The notes beneath the pieces were generated by a model. That model saw only the letters and a list, made by a program, of their open reading frames with translations, had not been told where the DNA came from and made no database searches. Shown piece after piece: positions 1 through 4,617 of a stretch of DNA of 13,098 nt. The position numbers and the translations under genes are program-made. How positions within the stretch are numbered: the stretch's first letter is position 1; every line of letters begins with the position of its first letter. The DNA is from Propionibacteriaceae bacterium (GTDB taxonomy: Bacteria > Actinomycetota > Actinomycetes > Propionibacteriales > Propionibacteriaceae): assembly GCA_030450535.1 (NCBI GenBank), contig JAKDIK010000038.1, positions 1 through 13,098 of the forward strand, written 5' to 3'.

Positions 1-104
1 GGGCCTGGGCGCTGGCGTCCGGCTGGTCGGTGTCGGACCGCGGGCGCTTGCGGCCCGAGGTCGTGGCCGCCTACCGCGCGGAGCACGGCTTGTCGATGGA
101 TTAG
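1..104 (+). CDS. lsr2: Lsr2-type nucleoid-associated protein, C-terminal end (5' truncated)
   Basis: Only the last 33 complete codons are present, read from base 3 to the TAG at 102-104. They give AWALASGWSVSDRGRLRPEV followed by VAAYRAEHGLSMD. This matches the C-terminal DNA-binding domain of Lsr2, the actinobacterial H-NS-like silencer: a W-A-x-x-x-G-W/Y stretch, then S-D-R-G-R-L, where the R-G-R triplet is the AT-hook-like motif that inserts into the minor groove, then a short helix ending in A-Y/F-x-x-x-H. The N-terminal oligomerisation domain lies outside the window. The family binds AT-rich, often foreign, DNA. Lsr2 identity is by recognition of this short domain; a multi-domain protein ending in an Lsr2-like module is the main alternative. 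Confidence 0.82.
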   Translation, partial: AWALASGWSVSDRGRLRPEVVAAYRAEHGLSMD

Positions 105-220
105 GCTCCTCTCCCGCGGCTGCGCTCCTCTCCCGCAGCTGTGCTCCTCTCGCGCGGCACTTCCCTCCTCTCCCGCAGCTGTGCTCCGCCTGCAGGAGGA
201 GCACAGCTGTGGGAGAGGAG
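105..220. repeat. Cluster of ~19-nt repeats ending in a 23-bp inverted repeat
   Basis: Directly after the lsr2 stop, the unit GCTCCTCTCCCGCRGCTGY occurs at 105-123 and 124-142. A diverged copy lies at 143-161 and another good copy at 165-182. The last copy extends into an inverted repeat: arm 165-187, 10-nt spacer 188-197, arm 198-220. The 23-bp arms differ only at 175/210, a G-U pair in RNA, so a transcript would fold into an unbroken 23-bp stem. The earlier copies can also pair with the 198-220 arm, giving alternative folds. It may end lsr2 transcription (there is no U-tract) or be a REP-like dispersed element; function is inferred. Confidence 0.75.
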
Positions 221-255
221 CGAAGTGGATCGGGGCTGGTTCGAGCTGCCTGGAC

Positions 256-348
256 CGCGACGAAAAGGCTGCAGTGAGTGGCCACTCACTCCCGCGCTGA
301 GCGCGGGTGCGCAACAAAGCCGGAATCGAGTGCAGCCCTTTCGTCACG
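256..348. repeat. Nested inverted repeats forming a three-way-junction-like element
   Basis: An outer stem pairs 259-273 with 331-345 (14 of 15 positions complementary, the exception being A266/C338). Enclosed are a perfect 18-bp palindrome at 273-290 (AGTGAGTGGCCACTCACT, sharing its first base with the outer arm) and a 7-bp hairpin at 291-307 (CCCGCGC-TGA-GCGCGGG), then about 23 unpaired bases. Together they would fold as a closing stem with two arms, in RNA or as a cruciform in DNA. It sits 60 bp before the pafB start. It could be a mobile-element remnant, a terminator complex, an operator (the 18-bp palindrome) or a structured RNA. Nothing here decides between them. Confidence 0.65.
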
Positions 349-395
349 ATCGGCGTCGCCCGGCGGGCCGGACGGGCAGACTGCGATGTCCCCGG

Positions 396-408
396 TAGCC
401 TCGTCAGC
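396..408 (+). promoter_or_regulatory. Putative leaderless promoter of pafB (-10 TAGCCT)
   Basis: TAGCCT at 396-401 fits the actinobacterial TANNNT -10 box and ends 7 bases before the GTG at 409, the spacing expected if transcription starts on the start codon. No clear -35 box and no Shine-Dalgarno sequence are visible, which fits leaderless translation. The same geometry recurs at other genes in this window. Confidence 0.45.
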
Positions 409-1386
409 GTGTCAGCGCGCAAGTCGGAGCGGATCATGAACCTCACGATCTGCCTGCTCATGGCGCGCCGGTTCGTGGAGCGCGAACAGATCCGCGAACT
501 GGTGGAGGGCTACCAGGGCCTGGGGCAGGCCGCGTTCGAGCGCACCTTCGAGCGCGACAAGGAGGAGCTCCGTGCGCTCGGCGTCCCCGTGGAAACGGGC
601 AGCAACGATCCGCTGTTCCCCGACGACGTCGGCTATCGGATCCGCCGCCGTGATTTCGAGCTGCCCCCGCTGGAATTCGATGCGGGGGAGTTGGCCGCCC
701 TCGGCGTGGCCGCCGGGGTGTGGGATTCGGCCCGACTGGCCGACCACGCGACCAGCGCCGTCGCGAAGCTCCGCGCCTCCGGGCTCGACCCGGACGCCAG
801 CCGTGTCGCCGGCTTTGCCCCGTCGGTCGGCGCCCACGAGCCGGGCTTCGAGGTGCTGTGGCAGGCCACGCTCGAGCAGCGCCCCGTCGCCTTTCGTTAC
901 CGCCAGCGAGACCGCGTCGTCGAGCCCTGGCGGCTCACCTCCCGCAACGGTGCCTGGTACCTCATCGGCCTCGACCGCACCCGCGGCGAGGGGCGCTCGT
1001 TCAAGCTGTCCCGCCTGGAGAGCGAGGCGCGCTTCGACGGCGAGCCCGCCACCATCGCGCTGCCGGCCCCCCACGTCGTCACCGAACACCTCGCCTCGCT
1101 GGAGGCCCCCCGGGACGCCGCCGCCCTCATCGCCGTGCGCGACGGCACGGCCGGCGATCTGATCCGGTTCGCCGAGCCGGCCGATCCGGGCAGCCCAGCC
1201 GATCCAGCCGACCCCGTCGAGCACGTCGCGATCGTGCCGGACGGATTCTCCATCTGGCGGATCGAGCTCAGCCGGGGCGCCGCGGGCGATCTCGCCTGGT
1301 ACGGCGCCGACGTCATCGTCCTCGCACCGGCATCGCTGGTCCGGGAGGTCCGCGGCCACCTCGAGGCGGTGGCGGCATGGGCATGA
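409..1386 (+). CDS. pafB: WYL-domain transcriptional activator PafB
   Basis: This 325-aa protein is one half of the PafBC heterodimer, which activates the LexA-independent DNA-damage response in Actinobacteria (established for mycobacteria). The N-terminus ARKSERIMNLTICLLMARRF is the family's typical winged-helix start (residues 3-22), and the WYL domain carries a literal W-Y-L within NGAWYLIGLD (W183-L185). The GTG at 409 is chosen because the reading frame open upstream to 307 is non-homologous, low-complexity sequence, while similarity to PafB begins exactly at VSARKSER. A -10 box lies 7 nt upstream. pafC overlaps its end. A short proline/aspartate stretch (residues 258-269) with repeated A-D-P looks like a linker. 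pafA, the Pup ligase gene often found just upstream, is not here; lsr2 is. Confidence 0.88.
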   Translation: MSARKSERIMNLTICLLMARRFVEREQIRELVEGYQGLGQAAFERTFERDKEELRALGVPVETGSNDPLFPDDVGYRIRRRDFELPPLEFDAGELAALGVAAGVWDSARLADHATSAVAKLRASGLDPDASRVAGFAPSVGAHEPGFEVLWQATLEQRPVAFRYRQRDRVVEPWRLTSRNGAWYLIGLDRTRGEGRSFKLSRLESEARFDGEPATIALPAPHVVTEHLASLEAPRDAAALIAVRDGTAGDLIRFAEPADPGSPADPADPVEHVAIVPDGFSIWRIELSRGAAGDLAWYGADVIVLAPASLVREVRGHLEAVAAWA

Positions 1387-2327
1387 CCTCGGCCTCGCAG
1401 GTGCCGCGGCTGCTCGCCCTGGTGCCCTACCTGCAGGCCCACCCGGACGCCGACCTGGCCGCCACGGCCGCCACCTTCGGCGTGACGACCAAGCAGCTGA
1501 TGGCCGACCTCAACGTGCTCTGGTTCTGCGGCCTGCCCGGCGGGATGCCGGGCGACCTCATCGAGGTCGACATGGACGCCCTCGAGAACGGCACCATCCG
1601 GCTTTCCAACGCCGAATTCCTCGCACGGCCGCTCCGCTTCACGATGGAGGAGGCGATGACCCTCGTCGTGGCGCTGCGGGCGCTGGAGGAGATGGCGGAC
1701 GCCGAGCTGGCCGGCTCGGTGCGCAGCGCGCGGGCCAAACTCGAGGGACTATTCGGTGGGGCCGACCGGGTGGACGTCCGCGTCCAGGCGGGGGAGGAGG
1801 CGATCCGGGACCAACTGTCCGAGGCCATCGAGGCCGGCCGCGCGGTGGATCTCACCTACCACGGCGCCTCGCGCGGCACCGCCACCACCCCGCGGGTCGA
1901 CCCCGTCCGGCTCGCCACCCGCGACGGGTACGGCTACCTCGTCGCGTGGGCGCACGAGCGGGCCGCCTGGCGCACCTACCGGCTCGATCGGGTCGCCGGC
2001 GTCCGGGTGAGAGACGAAGCCGTGGACGATCACGGCGCGGCCCCGGCGCTGGCGTCCGGGTGGCTCGACGAGCGCCCGAACGCCGTTCCCGTAACCCTGG
2101 ACCTGCTGCCCGCCGGCCACTGGATCACCGAGTATCACCCGACGCGATCCATCCGTCGCTTGGCGCGGGGCGTGTGGCGGGTGGAACTGCTGGTGGCCGA
2201 TCCCGGCTGGTTGCGCCGCCTGCTGTTGCGGCTGGGTCCCGCGGTGGTGCGGGTGGACCCGCCCGAGGCCGCGGCGTCGGCCGTGGACGCGGCCCGCGAG
2301 GCACTGGCGGCGTACGCCACGCCCTGA
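1377..2327 (+). CDS. pafC: WYL-domain transcriptional activator PafC
   Basis: This 316-aa protein is the partner of PafB in the DNA-damage activator PafBC. An N-terminal HTH region (residues 8-50, VPRLLALVPYLQAHP..., with GVTTKQLMADLNVL as the recognition part) is followed by a middle segment, then a WYL domain with DGYGYLVAWAHE and WRTYRLDRV around residues 183-208 (the W of WYL is replaced by G). A C-terminal WCX-like domain ends in VDAAREALAAYA. The start overlaps pafB. ATG 1377 has GAGG (1363-1366) 10 nt upstream. A second in-frame ATG at 1383 forms the ATGA overlap with the pafB stop and is the alternative, with a worse Shine-Dalgarno distance. The overlap implies translational coupling and equal dosage of the two subunits. 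Confidence 0.86.
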   Translation: MGMTSASQVPRLLALVPYLQAHPDADLAATAATFGVTTKQLMADLNVLWFCGLPGGMPGDLIEVDMDALENGTIRLSNAEFLARPLRFTMEEAMTLVVALRALEEMADAELAGSVRSARAKLEGLFGGADRVDVRVQAGEEAIRDQLSEAIEAGRAVDLTYHGASRGTATTPRVDPVRLATRDGYGYLVAWAHERAAWRTYRLDRVAGVRVRDEAVDDHGAAPALASGWLDERPNAVPVTLDLLPAGHWITEYHPTRSIRRLARGVWRVELLVADPGWLRRLLLRLGPAVVRVDPPEAAASAVDAAREALAAYATP

Positions 2328-2359
2328 GCGCCGTTCACCGGGCTGTCCCCGGCGTGGAG

Positions 2360-2371
2360 TAGGGTGCCGGC
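2360..2371 (+). promoter_or_regulatory. Putative leaderless promoter (-10 TAGGGT) before the 68-aa gene
   Basis: TAGGGT at 2360-2365 ends 6 bases before the GTG at 2372. The same hexamer precedes hisF and the HIT gene. A weak 5-bp hairpin (2338-2352) between the pafC stop and this box could end some pafC transcripts. No convincing -35 box was seen. The downstream tat/helY genes may therefore have a start separate from pafBC. Confidence 0.45.
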
Positions 2372-2578
2372 GTGGTCTGGGTGTGGGTGATCGTGGCGGC
2401 CGCCGTGGGCGGAGCCGTGATGCTCGCGTGGTTCGCGGTGTGGCTCTGGCGCAAGACGCTCGTCCTGCTGGGCGCGCTCGGTGCGCTGGGCGACCAGGCG
2501 GGCGCCCTGTTCGACATCCTTGACGGCTTCGGTTCTCCGCCGAGCCACGGGGATGAAGACGCGCTGACCGCCACCTAG
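2372..2578 (+). CDS. Small single-span membrane protein of unknown function
   Basis: 68 codons from GTG 2372 to TAG 2576-2578. Residues 1-27 are strongly hydrophobic and tryptophan-rich (VWVWVIVAAAVGGAVMLAWF), forming one transmembrane helix, followed by R-K and a weakly amphipathic segment (about residues 29-52) and an acidic tail ending DEDALTAT. A small membrane protein in this position between pafC and tatA is common in Actinobacteria, as far as I recall, but has no assigned function. A -10 box 6 nt upstream suggests leaderless expression, and its stop codon overlaps a -10-like TAGACT before tatA. It is not a second TatA/TatB: there is no FG hinge followed by an amphipathic basic helix. 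Confidence 0.65.
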   Translation: MVWVWVIVAAAVGGAVMLAWFAVWLWRKTLVLLGALGALGDQAGALFDILDGFGSPPSHGDEDALTAT

Positions 2579-2604
2579 ACTGGTTCGAGACGTCCACAGA
2601 AGGG
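2576..2604 (+). promoter_or_regulatory. Possible tatA promoter -10 (TAGACT) and Shine-Dalgarno
   Basis: TAGACT (2576-2581) matches TANNNT and overlaps the stop of the preceding gene. AGAAGGG (2598-2604) is a good ribosome site 7 nt before ATG 2612 and decides the tatA start over the internal ATG at 2624. No clear -35 box was found, so the promoter part is tentative. Confidence 0.35.
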
Positions 2605-2611
2605 TTTCGTC

Positions 2612-2890
2612 ATGCCGATCAACATGCAGGGCTGGGAATGGGTCATCCTGATCGTCCTCGCGCTCCTCATCTTCGGCGGCAGCCGCCTCGCCGGCGCCGG
2701 CAAGAACGCGGGCCGCGCGCTGCGCGAGTTCAAGGATGAGACGCGCCAGATCAAGGCCGATGAGGAACGGGCCAAGGCCGAATCGGATGCCACCCGTCCC
2801 GCGGGCGCCTCCGCGGCCGATCCCGTCAACCCGGAGGTGCTCGACGCCGAGATCGTCGAGCAGCCTGAACGCCGCACCGACCAGATCTGA
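2612..2890 (+). CDS. tatA: Sec-independent (twin-arginine) translocase subunit TatA
   Basis: 92 aa. TatA oligomers form the membrane-permeabilising part of the Tat pathway, which exports folded, often cofactor-bearing proteins. Seen: a short N-terminus, a transmembrane helix at residues 8-21 (WEWVILIVLALLIF), the FG hinge (F21-G22) followed by S-R-L, then an amphipathic helix (LAGAGKNAGRALREFKDETR) and a charged, disordered tail. The polar residue near the helix start, aligning with E. coli TatA Gln8, is Glu9, as is usual in TatB rather than TatA. The canonical F-G-x-K-K-L is F-G-G-S-R-L here. No tatB is visible in the window, so this is probably a TatA of the minimal TatAC type or one partner of a distant TatB. 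Confidence 0.88.
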   Translation: MPINMQGWEWVILIVLALLIFGGSRLAGAGKNAGRALREFKDETRQIKADEERAKAESDATRPAGASAADPVNPEVLDAEIVEQPERRTDQI

Positions 2891-2896
2891 CGGCTC

Positions 2897-3718
2897 GTGG
2901 CCCGTCGGCTCAACCTCGCCTGGCTCAAAGCCCCCGAGGTCCCCAAGGACGGGGTGATGTCCCTGACGGACCACCTCCGGGAGTTGCGCTACCGCCTGCT
3001 GCTGTCGCTGGTCGTGGTCGGCGTGGGAATGATCCTCTGCGCCTTCTTCTACCAAACCCTGTTCGGCCTGCTCAGCGCACCGCTCGAGCAGGCGAGAGCG
3101 ACGCTCGCGGCGTCCAACCCCGGCCTGAGCCTCATGACGACGTTGGACAACGTCACCGAGCCGCTGCTGTTGGCGCTGAAGATCGTGGCCGTGGGCGGGC
3201 TCGTGCTCACGTCGCCGATCTGGATCTACCAGGTCTGGGCCTACATCGTGCCAGCGCTGCTGGCCAAGGAGAAGAAGCTGGCGCTGGCCTTTCTCTCGGC
3301 GGCGATCCCGCTGTTTCTGGTGGGCGTCGCGGTGGCCTACTGGGTGGTGCCCCAGGCCGTCGTCGTGCTCCTCAGCTTCACCCCCACGACCACCCAGGTG
3401 ACGAACCTGCTCAACCTGGGCAACTTCCTCAGCCTGCTCATCCAGCTCATGCTGGTGTTCGGGTTGGGGTTCCTCATGCCGGTGTTCGTGGTGGCGCTCA
3501 ACCTCATCGGCATCCTGCCGTCCGCCGCGCTGCAGAAGTCGCGGCGCGTCGTCATCTTCGGCTGCTTCGTGTTTGCCGCGGCCGCCACCCCCGGCGGGGA
3601 TCCGTTCTCGATGATGGCGCTCGCGATCCCCATGGCGGTGCTGTTCCTGGCCGCCGAATTCATCTGCCGCGCCAACGACCGGCGCAAGGCCCGGAGAAGG
3701 GACGTGGTTCCGGCATGA
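2897..3718 (+). CDS. tatC: Twin-arginine translocase receptor subunit TatC
   Basis: 273 aa with six predicted membrane spans (about 34-52, 93-111, 128-150, 178-204, 216-231, 238-256). TatC recognises the RR signal peptide at the cytoplasmic face. Conserved features: MSLTDHLRELRYRL (E29, equivalent to E. coli E15), YQVWAYIVPALLAKEKK (Y116 for F94; E125 for E103) and TPGGDPFSMMALAIP (D235 for D211). The conserved Glu of span 4 (E. coli E170, in F-G-x-x-F-E-x-P) is Leu193 here: the sequence reads FGLGFLMP. GTG 2897, 6 nt after tatA, is preferred because TatC homologues carry a short positively charged extension before MSL. ATG 2957, which has AAGGA 7 nt upstream, is a serious alternative. The stop overlaps the next gene by ATGA. 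Confidence 0.9.
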   Translation: MARRLNLAWLKAPEVPKDGVMSLTDHLRELRYRLLLSLVVVGVGMILCAFFYQTLFGLLSAPLEQARATLAASNPGLSLMTTLDNVTEPLLLALKIVAVGGLVLTSPIWIYQVWAYIVPALLAKEKKLALAFLSAAIPLFLVGVAVAYWVVPQAVVVLLSFTPTTTQVTNLLNLGNFLSLLIQLMLVFGLGFLMPVFVVALNLIGILPSAALQKSRRVVIFGCFVFAAAATPGGDPFSMMALAIPMAVLFLAAEFICRANDRRKARRRDVVPA

Positions 3719-4617
3719 GGCGGGTGACCCTCGTGGTCAACCCGTCCGCCGGACATGGCCGCGGCCGCCGCCTGCTCGAACCCGTCGCCGCCCGTCTCGC
3801 CGCCGCGGGGCTGGCCGTCGAGGCGCGCACGTCGAACGACTTTCACCACTGCCTCCGGCTGTGCCGCGAGGCCGTGGCCGCGGGCGATGACGCCCTCGTG
3901 GTCGTCGGCGGCGACGGCATGGTGCACGCCGGACTGAACGCCTGCGCCCGCACCGACGTTCCCCTCGGCATCATTCCCGCCGGCACCGGCAACGACTTCG
4001 CGCGCTCCGTGGGCGTCCCGCACCGGTGGCAGGCCGCCGCGGACGCCATCATTGCCGGCGAGGCCCGCAAGATCGACCTCATGGCCGCCGAGGGTGACCT
4101 CGACGAGGGGCCGAGCGCGTACATCGGCTCGGCCCTGTCCACCGGATTCGACGAGAAGGTGGCCGCGCGTGCGGCGTCCCTGCCGCTGCACTTGGCTGCC
4201 CCCTCCTACGCCTTCGCCGTCTTCGCCGAGCTGCGCCGCTTCCGGCCGTTGCGGTACCGCCTGACCCAGGACGGCGTGATGCGCGAGCTGGACGCGATCC
4301 TCGTGGTCGTCGCCAACGCCGGCATCATCGGCGGCGGCATTCGCATCGCGCCCGATGTCGACCTCGACGACGGGCTGCTCGACGTCACGGTCGTCCACCC
4401 CGTGGGAAGGGCCACGCTGTTTCGGCTGTTCCCGCGGCTGTACACCGGAACCTTCGTGCGCCACCCGGCCATCGAGCGGTTCCGGACGCCGCGGATCACC
4501 GTGGACGGCCCGGACCTGAGGGGCTCGGCCGACGGCGAGCCGTTCGGCCGCGTCCCCATCACCTGCACGGCCGTCCGCCGCGGCCTGCAGGTCCTCGTCC
4601 CCCGGGAGCCCCGATGA
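3715..4617 (+). CDS. Diacylglycerol kinase-family lipid kinase
   Basis: 300 aa, the usual length for soluble DgkB/YegS-like kinases that phosphorylate diacylglycerol or a related lipid with ATP. Motifs: VTLVVNPSAGHGRGRR (residues 4-19, nucleotide-binding start), VVVGGDGMVHAGLNA (GGDG at 65-68, the catalytic glycine-rich signature), IIPAGTGNDFAR (86-97) and DVDLDDGLLDV (213-223, metal/regulatory loop). GGDG is followed by M rather than the common T, a change I believe is tolerated in actinobacterial members. The start ATG 3715 overlaps the tatC stop (ATGA) and its stop overlaps helY (ATGA), so it is embedded in the operon. The exact lipid substrate cannot be told; phosphatidylinositol-mannoside precursors or diacylglycerol recycling are possible. 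A lipid kinase between tatC and the helicase gene is, as far as I recall, a known order in other Actinobacteria. Confidence 0.85.
   Translation: MRRVTLVVNPSAGHGRGRRLLEPVAARLAAAGLAVEARTSNDFHHCLRLCREAVAAGDDALVVVGGDGMVHAGLNACARTDVPLGIIPAGTGNDFARSVGVPHRWQAAADAIIAGEARKIDLMAAEGDLDEGPSAYIGSALSTGFDEKVAARAASLPLHLAAPSYAFAVFAELRRFRPLRYRLTQDGVMRELDAILVVVANAGIIGGGIRIAPDVDLDDGLLDVTVVHPVGRATLFRLFPRLYTGTFVRHPAIERFRTPRITVDGPDLRGSADGEPFGRVPITCTAVRRGLQVLVPREPR

Noticed and set aside
105..182. CRISPR array
   Set aside because: Repeat copies abut without unique spacers and diverge; the cluster ends in a palindrome and no cas gene is present.
101..398. Small frames on both strands in the lsr2-pafB gap
   Set aside because: They translate the repeat units and inverted repeats (near-identical peptides on both strands), with no promoter or ribosome site.
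307..408. Upstream extension of PafB to an ATG at 307
   Set aside because: The extra 34 residues translate the hairpin element and have no family resemblance; the family N-terminus begins at the GTG at 409.
3907..3924. GGDGM in place of GGDGT in the lipid kinase as a sign of inactivity
   Set aside because: The GGDG core and the other motifs are intact, and I believe actinobacterial members vary at this position.
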